Shown here: positions 6,995-15,415 of the stretch, piece after piece | How the letters are laid out: each line of letters begins with the position of its first letter | How positions within the stretch are numbered: the first letter of the stretch is position 1 | Source of the DNA: JAZLFH01 sp045615705 | Lineage (GTDB): Bacteria; Bacillota; Clostridia; UMGS1883 | Reading direction: 5' to 3' | DNA length: 19,594 nt | Assembly: GCA_045615705.1 (NCBI GenBank) | Contig: JAZLFH010000043.1 | Location: forward strand, 1 to 19,594 | Notes under the pieces: generated by a model | What the model was told of the DNA's origin: nothing | Database searches by the model: none | Seen by the model: only the letters and a program-made list of their open reading frames with translations | Translations under genes and position numbers: made by a program

Positions 6995-7543
6995 TTACTC
7001 TATACACTCGGGCTTCAAAACTCCGATAAACGGAAACTGTCTGTATTTGTATGCATAGTCAAGTCCGTATCCTACAACAAACGCATCGGGTATTTCAAAG
7101 CCCACATAATCTACCTTAATATCTGTTATTCGTCTTGACGGCTTGTCTAAAAGTGAACAGATGCTAACGCTCTTTGCTCCGCTGTTTAAGAGTTCTTTTT
7201 TTACCGCCGAAAGAGTTCTTCCGGTATCAACAATATCTTCTACTACAAGTATATCCTTTCCTTCGGGACTGAATCCTTTTTCATGGCGAATTTCAACTTT
7301 TCCCGAAGAAGTCGTGGAATCGTTATAACTTGAAGCATAAATAAAACTTATCTGTACCGGAATTTCAAAAGTCCTCATAAGGTCTGCGACAAACATAAAA
7401 CTTCCCGACAATATTGCTAAAACCGTTAAATTTTTGCCTTTATAGTCTTCGCTTATTTTAAAGCCGAGGTCTTTAACTCTTTTTTTGAGTTCCTCCTCGC
7501 TTACAAGCACCCTCTCTATTGCATCGGTAATTTTTCCGTCCAT
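6995..7543 (-). CDS. hpt: Hypoxanthine phosphoribosyltransferase
   Basis: A purine salvage enzyme that makes IMP or GMP from hypoxanthine or guanine and PRPP in the cytoplasm. Length 182 is normal. The PRPP-binding motif ILVVEDIVDTGRT lies at 98-110, the flexible-loop SY at 72-73, and the C-terminal purine pocket VGYGLDYAYKYRQFPFIGVL at about 157-176. The ATG directly abuts the tilS stop codon (TAG then ATG, no gap), and its GGAGG is inside the end of tilS, so the two are probably translationally coupled. In Bacillus subtilis Hpt and TilS are reported to act together as regulators of ftsH, and this gene order preserves that trio. Confidence 0.96.
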   Translation of the reverse strand: MDGKITDAIERVLVSEEELKKRVKDLGFKISEDYKGKNLTVLAILSGSFMFVADLMRTFEIPVQISFIYASSYNDSTTSSGKVEIRHEKGFSPEGKDILVVEDIVDTGRTLSAVKKELLNSGAKSVSICSLLDKPSRRITDIKVDYVGFEIPDAFVVGYGLDYAYKYRQFPFIGVLKPECIE

Positions 7544-8893
7544 CTAATTTTCCTCCGGGTTCTTTTGTCTGCACTCAATTGTGATATATTCTTTCGTGTT
7601 CTCATCGACCGTAAAAAGTCTTGATTTTGCACACGATACCACCATAATAATTTTGTCGTTCGACACAATTACGGGTATTTTCTCACGAATGGTTTTATTA
7701 ATTTTTCTGTCAATAAACAAATCGGAAAGTTTCTTTTTCCCAAAAATACCCTTCTGTTCAATGACATCGCCGTTTTTTTTCTGTCTTACCAAAACAGGAA
7801 GTGAAATTTTTTCGCTATCAAATACACCTATATAATTATCCGCTTTTTTAGGCGGTGTGTCAACCTTTTTAACAGTTATTTCATAATTGAAAAAACCTTT
7901 CGTTTCTCCAATATTCACATAAACTTCGGATTTTTCGGCTTTATTTTCAAAAGAAAGAGAGGAATATGCGATATATCCCGTTTTTTTTCCGAAATTAACT
8001 CTTGTTCCCGTCTTATTCTTTGAAATAATGCTTAAAATATCGTCAATTTTCTTTTTTGTAATATTTTTTTCTTCACACTCACAAAGAATATCTGTAAGTA
8101 TGCGTCTTTTTATCGAATTATCGAGTTTTAAAAACTTTTCTATATCAAGTTTGCCGTTTTTTTGTATTTCTTCTCTTTTTTTCCTTGCTTCCCGTTCAAG
8201 ATACGCTTCATCATCACTTATTATCTCGCTGAGCGATGCAATATGCTCTGTCGCTCCGCTCGAAATATCGCACAAATTCGGAAGTACATTGTGTCTTATT
8301 TTGTTTCGGGCATAAATATCGTTTAAATTTGTTGAGTCCGTACAGTAAGTTTCTCGATTTTCCTCCAAATATTTTTCAATTTCTTCTCTCGGTACATCTA
8401 AAAGCGGGCGTATAATGTTTCCTCTCACATACGGGATTCCGCAAAGTCCCTTTAAAGATGTTCCGCGGGCAAGTCTGAATAAAACCGTTTCCGCATTATC
8501 ATTTTGATTGTGTGCGGTTGCAATTTTTGCTCCGCCAAGTTTTTTTGAAATCTCTTCAAAAAACTCATATCGGATTCTCCTTCCGCACTCTTCTTCCCCT
8601 TCGTGAGTTTCTTTTGAAATCTTTGGGATATCCATCATAGAACAGAAAAGTTCAATATTCAATCTTTCACACAGTTTTTTTGTAAATTCAGCGTCTTTAA
8701 ATGCTTCTTCGCCTCTTATGAGGTGATTAATGTGTGCAGCATAAACCTTAATTTCAAGTGTATCTTCAAGTTCCTTTAACACCTTTAAAAGGCACACCGA
8801 ATCCGCTCCGCCCGACAGTCCTACAACAACGCTTTCCTTCTTATCAAGCATATTGTGTTTTTTGATTGTATTAAAAACCTTTTCTTTAACCAA
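7544..8893 (-). CDS. tilS: tRNA(Ile)-lysidine synthetase
   Basis: The enzyme modifies C34 of the CAU-anticodon tRNA-Ile to lysidine with ATP, so that the tRNA reads AUA codons and is charged with isoleucine. The PP-loop SGGADS is at 27-32, followed by the N-type ATP-pyrophosphatase fold (AAHINHLIRGEEAFKDAEF near 55-73, TAHNQNDNAETVLFRLARG near 125-143). The C-terminal TilS_C domain is at about 370-445 (GKKKLSDLFIDRKI, then IPVIVSNDKIIMV). Length 449 is normal. The start is TTG at 8893-8891, with AAGGAG 6 bases upstream inside dnaB. The next ATG, 14 codons on, would remove residues that match the family N-terminus. The gap to the dnaB stop is 2 bases. Confidence 0.95.
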   Translation of the reverse strand: MVKEKVFNTIKKHNMLDKKESVVVGLSGGADSVCLLKVLKELEDTLEIKVYAAHINHLIRGEEAFKDAEFTKKLCERLNIELFCSMMDIPKISKETHEGEEECGRRIRYEFFEEISKKLGGAKIATAHNQNDNAETVLFRLARGTSLKGLCGIPYVRGNIIRPLLDVPREEIEKYLEENRETYCTDSTNLNDIYARNKIRHNVLPNLCDISSGATEHIASLSEIISDDEAYLEREARKKREEIQKNGKLDIEKFLKLDNSIKRRILTDILCECEEKNITKKKIDDILSIISKNKTGTRVNFGKKTGYIAYSSLSFENKAEKSEVYVNIGETKGFFNYEITVKKVDTPPKKADNYIGVFDSEKISLPVLVRQKKNGDVIEQKGIFGKKKLSDLFIDRKINKTIREKIPVIVSNDKIIMVVSCAKSRLFTVDENTKEYITIECRQKNPEEN

Positions 8894-8895
8894 AA

Positions 8896-10239
8896 CTAAC
8901 TCCTTGTGTCAAGATTTGTAAACTTGGTATATTCTCCTCGCCATGCAAATTCTATAGTTTTACATTCACCTGCACGGTGTTTTGCTATTATACATTCAAC
9001 CACATTTCTCTTTGCCTGCTCATCGTCATCGTTATCGCCTGCCATATCCGGATTGTAAAGAAGCATTACAATATCGGCATCCTGCTCGATTGAACCCGAC
9101 TCACGAAGTTCGCTTAATTGCGGGCGTTGTCCTTTTTTGCCCTGAGTAGAAGCACGGTTTAACTGCGAAAGTGTAATTACCGGAACATTAAGTTCTTTTG
9201 CCATAATTTTAAGGCTTCGGCTCATGTCGGCAACTTCTTTTGCACGGTTGTCGGTTTTGCCCGACCCCTGCATAAGCTGTAAGTAGTCAACAACGACTAA
9301 TCCAAGACCTTTTTCAAGTTTTAATCTCCTGCATTTTGCCCTGATTTCCGAAACCGTTACCGCAGAATTGTCATCAATATATATAGGAGCAGGGACGAGT
9401 GAATTAAGAGCATGTGCAAGCGATGTTTTGTCCTCCGCATCGAGAGAGCCCGTTTTCATTTTTTGTGCATCAATCAACGCTTCGCTTGACATTATTCTGT
9501 TTACCACTTGTTCACGGCTCATTTCAAGGCTGAATATTGCAACGGGAGTTTTGTTTGATATTGCGGCATGAGTCGCGATATTTAACGCAAAACTTGTCTT
9601 TCCGACACCGGGACGAGCCGCAATAACTATAAGGTCACTGTTTTGAAGTCCCGCAGTAAGATTGTCAAGTTGGGTAAAGCCTGTCGGTACGCCTTTTACC
9701 GTTCCGCCTTTACTTCTGAGTTCTTCAAGCGTTTTAAGTGCACTTTTGATTACTTCTCCGATCGGAACCAATCCGCCGTCTGTCCTGTCTTCCAATATTG
9801 AGAAAATAAGTTGTTCGCTTCTGTCTAAAACTACCTCGATTTTATCCTCGTCCTTGGTGCTTATATCTATTATTTCACCTGCGGCATCTATTAGTTTTCG
9901 AAGCACACTTTTGGTTTTTACTATGCGAATATAATGTCTGAGATTTTCAGTTGTAAGTACGCCTTGTACGATTTTTGACAGATACCCGATTCCGCCTATT
10001 GATTCAATCTTGTCTCCTATTTTTTCGGAAAGAGTTACCAAATCCACCGGAACACCCAAGGTGTAAAGATTGTTTATTGCAGAAAAAATTATTTTGTGCG
10101 GTGTTGTATAAAAATCTTCTTCGCACAACTCTTCCATAACCGTATTTAACGCAGAAACATCAAAAATCATACTTCCGAGAACCGCCTGCTCGGCTTCCGC
10201 ACTGAAAGGCATCGTTCTCCCGATTGGTATTTCAGCCAT
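8896..10239 (-). CDS. dnaB: Replicative DNA helicase (DnaB, called DnaC in Bacillus)
   Basis: A hexameric helicase that unwinds DNA ahead of the replication fork. Length 447 fits. The N-terminal domain (about 5-110) begins with PFSAEAEQAVLGSM. The RecA-like motor begins near 180 (PTGFTQLDNLTAGLQ), with Walker A ARPGVGKT at 208-215, the H1a acidic residue in IFSLEMS near 235-241, Walker B VVVDYLQLM at 315-323, and SQLNR at 358-362. There is no intein in the Walker A or other usual insertion sites. The ATG has AGGGGA about 7 bases upstream. It follows rplI by 11 bases, as in the Bacillus yybS-gdpP-rplI-dnaC order, and its end carries the tilS ribosome site. Confidence 0.97.
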   Translation of the reverse strand: MAEIPIGRTMPFSAEAEQAVLGSMIFDVSALNTVMEELCEEDFYTTPHKIIFSAINNLYTLGVPVDLVTLSEKIGDKIESIGGIGYLSKIVQGVLTTENLRHYIRIVKTKSVLRKLIDAAGEIIDISTKDEDKIEVVLDRSEQLIFSILEDRTDGGLVPIGEVIKSALKTLEELRSKGGTVKGVPTGFTQLDNLTAGLQNSDLIVIAARPGVGKTSFALNIATHAAISNKTPVAIFSLEMSREQVVNRIMSSEALIDAQKMKTGSLDAEDKTSLAHALNSLVPAPIYIDDNSAVTVSEIRAKCRRLKLEKGLGLVVVDYLQLMQGSGKTDNRAKEVADMSRSLKIMAKELNVPVITLSQLNRASTQGKKGQRPQLSELRESGSIEQDADIVMLLYNPDMAGDNDDDEQAKRNVVECIIAKHRAGECKTIEFAWRGEYTKFTNLDTRS

Positions 10240-10250
10240 TTTACTATCCC

Positions 10251-10694
10251 CTACTCTTTTTCTACTCTTACAACAACACTTGCCAAAACTTCGGGATACA
10301 CTTTAATCTCAACCTTTGTATCACCAAGTGTCTTAATGCCGTCCGGCAGTTGAATTTTCTTTTTATCCACAACTTTATGAAGTTGCATCTTTATAGCATC
10401 GGAAACATTTTGTGCCGTAATTTTGCCGAAGATTTTGCCATCGCCGGCTTTTGCGGTAATTGTAACAACTTTGCCTTCAATTTCCTTTGCAAGTTCTTTT
10501 GCTTTAAGAAGTTCCTGCTCTTTGTGGTAAGCATTTGCTTCATTTTTTCCTTTTATATCGTTTAAAATCTCCTTTGTTGCCATAGATGCCAATTTTTTCG
10601 GTATTAAAAAGTTTCTTGCGTACCCATCACTTGCCTCGATAATGTCGCCTTTTTTGCCTTGACCCTTTACATCTTGTAACAATACTACTTTCAT
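10251..10694 (-). CDS. rplI: 50S ribosomal protein L9
   Basis: L9 binds 23S rRNA at the base of the L1 stalk and helps keep the reading frame. Length 147 is normal. The N-terminal RNA-binding domain has the signature MKVVLLQDVKGQGKKGDI, then GYARNFLIPKKLA (about 24-36). A long connecting helix (about 40-75, KNEANAYHKEQELLKAKELAKEI) links to the C-terminal domain with GKIFGKIT. AAGGAAGGA lies a few bases upstream of the ATG. The spacing to gdpP is 16 bases and to dnaB 11, consistent with one transcript. Confidence 0.97.
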   Translation of the reverse strand: MKVVLLQDVKGQGKKGDIIEASDGYARNFLIPKKLASMATKEILNDIKGKNEANAYHKEQELLKAKELAKEIEGKVVTITAKAGDGKIFGKITAQNVSDAIKMQLHKVVDKKKIQLPDGIKTLGDTKVEIKVYPEVLASVVVRVEKE

Positions 10695-10710
10695 CTTTAT
10701 TTTCCTTCCT

Positions 10711-12651
10711 TTACTGATTTATTTGCTCAAAGTAGTCGTCTATTGCCTTTTTAAGCACTTTTTGTGCGAAATTCACATCGCCTTCAATTTTTGTCGCCGC
10801 CGAAAGCATATGACCGCCTCCGCCCAACGCTTCCAATATCAGCTGTACATTTATAACTCCCAACGACCTTGCACTTACCGTAACCGTATCATCATCAAAC
10901 GGTGCAATTACAAATGATGCCGAAACTCCGCTGATATTTAAAAGTTCATCTGCCGACTGTGCAATAACGGTTGAAGAATATTTTTTATCGGCAATTGAAA
11001 TTGAAATACCGTCCCTGTACGGTTTTGCAAGTGAAACAATATTTGACTTGGCTTCGTAACTCTCCATACTGTTTTGCAAAAGTTTTTTAATTTTAACCGT
11101 ATCTACACCGGCATTTTTAAGGTACGCCGCCGCCTCAAATGTTCTTACGCCCGTCTTAAAGGAAAACTGTTTCGTATCTATTACAATTCCTGCATACATT
11201 ACCTCTGCATCGACAGTACTCAGCGAAAGCCGTGGGTCTATATACTGCAAAATTTCCGCCACCATTTCACTCGTTGATGATGCGAACGGCTCATGATACA
11301 AAATGTCAGCATTTTCAATAAAGTCCTCGCTTCGCCTGTGATGGTCTATTATTGCGATTGTGCCCGACAAAGTGAGGAGTTCTTTTTGCTCAACCAAACT
11401 TTCTCTGTGAGTGTCGCAAACTATGGTAAGCGTTTTATTTCCGCAATTTTCCTTTGCCGATGCGGAAGGAACAAACAACCCGTCATGATAATTGTTTTTT
11501 TCTATATTATCAAGAAGTATTTTTGCTGTTTCATCGCAAGAACCGATAACGATATTTGCCATTTTGCCGCATTTTGCACACGCACAAGCAATGCCCAGAC
11601 AAGCACCCAAAGAGTCTGCATCCATGTTTTTATGTCCCATAATAAGAACATTTTCACTCTGCTCAATAAGTTCCCGAAGGGCTTGTGCCACAACTCTTGC
11701 CTTAACTCGTGTCCTCTTTTCCACTTCCTTGGATTTACCGCCGTAGTAACTTACTTTTTCACTGCTTTTAACTACTGCCTGATCTCCGCCTCGTCCGAGT
11801 GCAATATCAAGTGCCGACCTTGAAAACTCATCACACTCCAAAAGTGTTTCACAATCTGTTCCGACTCCGATACTGAGCGTAGGCGGAATTTTAAGTTCAC
11901 TTCCCAAAAGGCGGACACTGTCTAAAATATCAAACTTTTTCTCAATAAACAAATCAAGTATTTTTTTGGGAACTACCGAGAAATATTTTCCCTTTTCCAA
12001 AAGTTTGATTGTGCCTCCCGACTGTTCAATCCAAGAAGTTATCGTTTTTTCAAGTTCGGTCGAAATTTTTCTTCTCATCTCGTCTGTGGCATCGAAAAGT
12101 GCTTCTTCGTAGTTGTCAACCGTTATCGTAATTGCCGCAAATTTATTATCTTCAAGTTCTTTGCTTACTCTTTGAAATTCCGTTACTTCTTCAAAATATA
12201 AAACCGCATGTTCTTTATTCTCTCCGTAAATTCCGCGGATGAAAAACGATTGCTCGCCCACATCGAATATAGTTCCGCCATCAAACACATCTTTTGGCTC
12301 AATATCGGCTAAAAGTTCCGTTATCGGCGTAACATTTTCAACAAAATCAAAAAGTTCTCTGAATTCCTTGTTAGCCCATTTAACCTTACCTACATTGTTT
12401 ACTACAACTATCGGAGTCGGTATGTTTTCCGGGTTTACATCATCGGAAGCCTTTATCTCGGAGAATTTTTTACTGCTCTGATTTTCCAAATTAAGTCCCG
12501 TTGCCTTTATTCCGTTATGTATAAACATTGCGATGGAAACGGCAAAAAGCACAAAAGATAAAACATAGTTTTTATCAAAAAGTGCCGCAAAACCCGACAT
12601 AAGTACGAGTACTGCGTATAGTAAAAGGCTCTTACTGTACTTTTTCTTCAT
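10711..12651 (-). CDS. gdpP: c-di-AMP phosphodiesterase GdpP (YybT)
   Basis: A membrane-anchored enzyme that hydrolyses cyclic di-AMP, lowering the second messenger that controls potassium and osmolyte transport and wall stress. Domain order is classical: two transmembrane helices at about 10-25 and 28-46, a PAS-like domain at about 70-155, a degenerate GGDEF domain at about 170-305 ending in GRGGDQAVV, and DHH/DHHA1 at about 330-640. The DHH metal ligands are present: GHKNMDADS (H340, D344, D346), VCDT (D413), DHH (436-438), GIVIDT (D492), and the substrate motif GGGGH (610-614). Length 646 is normal. The start overlaps the end of yybS by 20 bases, which implies coupled translation. CdaR, on the synthesis side of the same signal, is about 10 kb away in this window. 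Confidence 0.96.
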   Translation of the reverse strand: MKKKYSKSLLLYAVLVLMSGFAALFDKNYVLSFVLFAVSIAMFIHNGIKATGLNLENQSSKKFSEIKASDDVNPENIPTPIVVVNNVGKVKWANKEFRELFDFVENVTPITELLADIEPKDVFDGGTIFDVGEQSFFIRGIYGENKEHAVLYFEEVTEFQRVSKELEDNKFAAITITVDNYEEALFDATDEMRRKISTELEKTITSWIEQSGGTIKLLEKGKYFSVVPKKILDLFIEKKFDILDSVRLLGSELKIPPTLSIGVGTDCETLLECDEFSRSALDIALGRGGDQAVVKSSEKVSYYGGKSKEVEKRTRVKARVVAQALRELIEQSENVLIMGHKNMDADSLGACLGIACACAKCGKMANIVIGSCDETAKILLDNIEKNNYHDGLFVPSASAKENCGNKTLTIVCDTHRESLVEQKELLTLSGTIAIIDHHRRSEDFIENADILYHEPFASSTSEMVAEILQYIDPRLSLSTVDAEVMYAGIVIDTKQFSFKTGVRTFEAAAYLKNAGVDTVKIKKLLQNSMESYEAKSNIVSLAKPYRDGISISIADKKYSSTVIAQSADELLNISGVSASFVIAPFDDDTVTVSARSLGVINVQLILEALGGGGHMLSAATKIEGDVNFAQKVLKKAIDDYFEQINQ

Positions 12652-13594
12652 TCTTTCTTATGCTCCTTTTCCGAAAGTCAACTACTGAATCAACAAATCC
12701 TGTTACCGGAAGTAAAAAAATCGGTGAAACAGGCAAAACCGTCCCTGTTGTCATCAGGAAAAACAGTACGATACAATACAACGCAACCCTGAAAAATGTA
12801 TTTATTCTGCTTTTTGAAAAATAGAAATCAATAAGTGAAATTGCACCTGCAAAATAGAAAAATGCCTCAATAATCAGAAGATTTAAAACCAGGATTTTGA
12901 TGCTTTCCTCCTTTACCGCAAAAAGCATCACAAAAGTTACTATCGTAACCAAAACTCCCGCTCCGCTGACCTTTATATTTCTAAAAGAATGCGAATTTTT
13001 AAGTTCGGATTTTCTGAATTTCAAAAGAGTAAACCAAACCATAATATACGAAACAAAGATTGCCGAAAGTATGAGTACGGACGGAAGAATCATCTTCGAT
13101 GTAGTAACCGTTTTTTCTATAATCCCTTCTACTATTGCCGTATCAAGTTCGGGATATGTTTGAGCAAAAGCACTTTTTAAAAGCACGCCGCTCTCTTTCA
13201 TCGGAATATCTACCAAAAGTTCAATAATTTTGACTCCCATGTCATTTGCCAAATATGAAAAATACAGCATTGTAGGAACCAAATACCCCAAAAGCGTCAT
13301 ACCCATAATGTGTGAAAACGGTCGTTTATTCTTAATTGAAAGTCCTGTACAAAGTGCCGAAATCGCTACAATAAGCCCGTAAAACGCACCTTTAATTCCT
13401 CCTGCTACAAACATCGTAGCAAGTGCCGCCAAAAGTGCAGATGCAATCCCGAATACAATCCCGTTTGCCGCAATGTATGCCGAAATTGTAGTAGCACAAA
13501 GTACCACTCCTATTAAATCGTAACCAAGCCAAAGCGGAATAAGCGAAAACACAACGCTTATGACCATATTAAAAACAAATTTGTATTTATTCAT
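12632..13594 (-). CDS. yybS: YybS-like polytopic membrane protein (DUF2232)
   Basis: The protein has 320 residues and is strongly hydrophobic, with about eight membrane helices. The first ones lie in FNMVISVVFSLIPLWLGY, then GIVFGIASALLAALATMFVAGG, then GAFYGLIVAISALCTGL. A soluble-looking stretch occurs at about 125-165, and the C-terminus is basic (RKRSIRKNEEKVQ). I assign YybS mainly from position directly upstream of gdpP-rplI-dnaB, the Bacillus order, supported by length and topology. Family members look like small-solute or S-component transporters, but no function is established that I can cite. The start ATG overlaps the end of the acyl-CoA synthetase gene by 8 bases (ATGAATAA), with GGAG 7 bases upstream. 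Confidence 0.8.
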   Translation of the reverse strand: MNKYKFVFNMVISVVFSLIPLWLGYDLIGVVLCATTISAYIAANGIVFGIASALLAALATMFVAGGIKGAFYGLIVAISALCTGLSIKNKRPFSHIMGMTLLGYLVPTMLYFSYLANDMGVKIIELLVDIPMKESGVLLKSAFAQTYPELDTAIVEGIIEKTVTTSKMILPSVLILSAIFVSYIMVWFTLLKFRKSELKNSHSFRNIKVSGAGVLVTIVTFVMLFAVKEESIKILVLNLLIIEAFFYFAGAISLIDFYFSKSRINTFFRVALYCIVLFFLMTTGTVLPVSPIFLLPVTGFVDSVVDFRKRSIRKNEEKVQ

Positions 13595-15254
13595 TCGTAT
13601 TCTCCAAGTGTCTTTTTATCTTGTTTGTTGTCGTCATTTTAAACGGCTCCGTGCGAATTTTAAATTCTTCTATCCTCTTAAACGGCTGTACCTTGTCGTT
13701 TATGGAATCAATCTCACTTTTTATAAGTTCATTTGCTTCGCTCTCGGAATATTCTCCGCCAAAATGACTTCTCATTGCTTCTTCGTCAAGAATAAGTTGC
13801 GTGGCAATAAAAGTATCGTCATCTGTGCTTTTTTGATATACCAAACACTGCGATATATACGGACTTCTGCTTAGATATGTTTCAAGTTCTTCGGGATAAA
13901 CATTTTTTCCGTTCTTTGTTAAAATAACATTCTTTTTTCTGCCCGTAATTATCAAAAATCCATCTTCGTCAAAATGCCCTATATCTCCGCTGTGAAACCA
14001 ACCGTCCCTAAGTGCTTCCTTCGTTGCCTCCGGGTTATTGTAGTAACCGAGCATAACATTTTTGCCTTTGATTAAAATTTCACCGTTTCCGTTTTCATCG
14101 GGGGAATCAATTTTTATCTCACTTCCCGAAAGCGTAAGCCCTGCAGAATACGGGTTTGAATTGTGTTCATGGTTAAGTGCCGCAATGGGCGAACACTCTG
14201 TAAGTCCGTATCCCTGCAAAATCAGTATGTTGAAATCGTTAAATCCTTTCACAACCTCCGGGTCAATGGGTGCCGCACCCGTTATGAAAATTCTGATTTT
14301 ACCAAGGCTCTTGTGTATTTCCGCAAAAAGTTTTTTTGACATATCAATGCCCATTTTTTTGCTTATGTTATTGAGCTTGATTGCATTTTTAAGTGCTTTT
14401 TCTTTCCCGTTTTTCTTTGCCGTTTTCCAAATTCTGTTGTATATCGACTCTAAAATAAGAGGTACTGCGAGCATAATGGTTGCTTTTGATTCAATTATAT
14501 TTTTCGGAATATGTCTTATGCCCTCGCAATATGCAATGGAGGCCTTGCAATAAAGAACACACAAAAATCCGCAAGTACATTCGTATGTGTGATGAAGCGG
14601 CAAAACCGACAAGAAAATATCCTCCGGGTAAATAATGCACATTTTACACATATTTATAATATTTTCGCAGATATTTTCATGCGAAAGCATGACGCCCTTT
14701 GCAATACCGGTAGTCCCCGATGTGAAGAGAAGCACACTCATTTTCTTTTCGTCAATGGGAAGTTCACGATACTCCTTCGTTCCGAAATTCTTACCCTCTT
14801 CAATAAGCATGGGAATATCTTCATCCATATCAAAAAGACGAATATCTTTGTCAAAATCTTTAATTACACGCTCAACTTTTTCCTTTACTTTGGGTGAGTA
14901 GATGATTACATCGGCATCCCCCTCTTCTAAAAGCATCTGCATTTCTTCATCCGGAAGTTCTTTGTCAAACGGAACGCATATTCCCAGTCCGCAGACAACC
15001 GCCACATAAGAAACTGCCCACTCGTACCTGTTTTCGCCGATTATAACAAACTTTTTGCCCAAAAGTCCATCTCGTAAAAGTGCCGAGCCCAAATTGTTAA
15101 AATCATCATAAAATTCTTTGTATGTTATGGGTTTGTAAACTTTGTCTTTTTTCACCCAAAATGCAGGTGCGTTTGGATTTGAATCCAAACTTGACTTTAC
15201 AAGTTCTCGTATGTTTTTTACATATCTCACGGGATAATACTGCATTTTTTTCAT
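13587..15254 (-). CDS. AMP-forming acyl-CoA synthetase (long-chain fatty acid CoA ligase family)
   Basis: This ANL-superfamily enzyme activates a carboxylic acid with ATP to an acyl-adenylate and then to a thioester. It has about 555 residues from the ATG at 15254, which has AAGGAAG 7 bases upstream. A GTG at 15272 overlaps that ribosome site and is a worse start. The P-loop TSGTTGIAKG is at about 178-187, GYGLTECSP near 347-355, GWFHSGDIG near 417-425, the hinge motif GRKKNVILTKNGKNVYPEELE near 437-457, and the C-terminal catalytic lysine in TTTNKIKRH. Closest in feel to the FadD-type long-chain ligases of clostridia. The true acid is unknown, and salvage of fatty acids for membrane lipids is one option. 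It is the first gene of the long - strand operon. Being coupled to yybS and gdpP is not part of the Bacillus order. Confidence 0.88.
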   Translation of the reverse strand: MKKMQYYPVRYVKNIRELVKSSLDSNPNAPAFWVKKDKVYKPITYKEFYDDFNNLGSALLRDGLLGKKFVIIGENRYEWAVSYVAVVCGLGICVPFDKELPDEEMQMLLEEGDADVIIYSPKVKEKVERVIKDFDKDIRLFDMDEDIPMLIEEGKNFGTKEYRELPIDEKKMSVLLFTSGTTGIAKGVMLSHENICENIINMCKMCIIYPEDIFLSVLPLHHTYECTCGFLCVLYCKASIAYCEGIRHIPKNIIESKATIMLAVPLILESIYNRIWKTAKKNGKEKALKNAIKLNNISKKMGIDMSKKLFAEIHKSLGKIRIFITGAAPIDPEVVKGFNDFNILILQGYGLTECSPIAALNHEHNSNPYSAGLTLSGSEIKIDSPDENGNGEILIKGKNVMLGYYNNPEATKEALRDGWFHSGDIGHFDEDGFLIITGRKKNVILTKNGKNVYPEELETYLSRSPYISQCLVYQKSTDDDTFIATQLILDEEAMRSHFGGEYSESEANELIKSEIDSINDKVQPFKRIEEFKIRTEPFKMTTTNKIKRHLENTNE

Positions 15255-15286
15255 GTCGAAACTTCCTTCCACACATACTTTTACAT

Positions 15287-15313
15287 TTTAGGTATTTTAT
15301 ATTATAACCTAAA
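15287..15313. repeat. Inverted repeat over the operon promoter, possible operator
   Basis: TTTAGGT (15287-15293) and ACCTAAA (15307-15313) are exact inverted arms, 13 bases apart, flanking the -10 box and the likely transcription start of the acyl-CoA synthetase promoter. The AT-rich sequence makes chance occurrence possible. No regulator is identified. Confidence 0.35.
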
Positions 15314-15329
15314 TTTTCCTTTTTGTACA
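15301..15329 (-). promoter_or_regulatory. Promoter of the eleven-gene - strand operon
   Basis: On the - strand TGTACA (15329-15324, four of six consensus positions) is followed after 17 bases by a perfect TATAAT (15306-15301). The predicted start is near 15294, giving a leader of about 40 bases. An inverted repeat TTTAGGT/ACCTAAA overlaps the -10. Confidence 0.65.
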
Positions 15330-15359
15330 GTTTTTTTTCAATATCATAGGAAATATTTC

Positions 15360-15388
15360 TTGACAAGGTCTTTGATAGAGCATAAAAT
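15360..15388 (+). promoter_or_regulatory. SigA-type promoter of thrS
   Basis: TTGACA at 15360-15365, a 17-base spacer, and TAAAAT at 15383-15388. The start codon at 15416 leaves a leader of only about 20 bases, carrying AAGGAGAT at 15397-15404. There is no room for a T-box leader. Confidence 0.85.
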
Positions 15389-15415
15389 ACACAGATAAGG
15401 AGATGTTTATACCCT

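Noticed and set aside
11293..11823. A 176-codon + strand open frame inside gdpP
   Set aside because: It lies opposite the DHH domain coding region. The product is cysteine- and phenylalanine-rich with no motif, which is typical of a complementary-strand shadow.
14062..14553. A 163-codon + strand open frame inside the acyl-CoA synthetase gene
   Set aside because: It is antisense to the catalytic core and has no start context or domain pattern.
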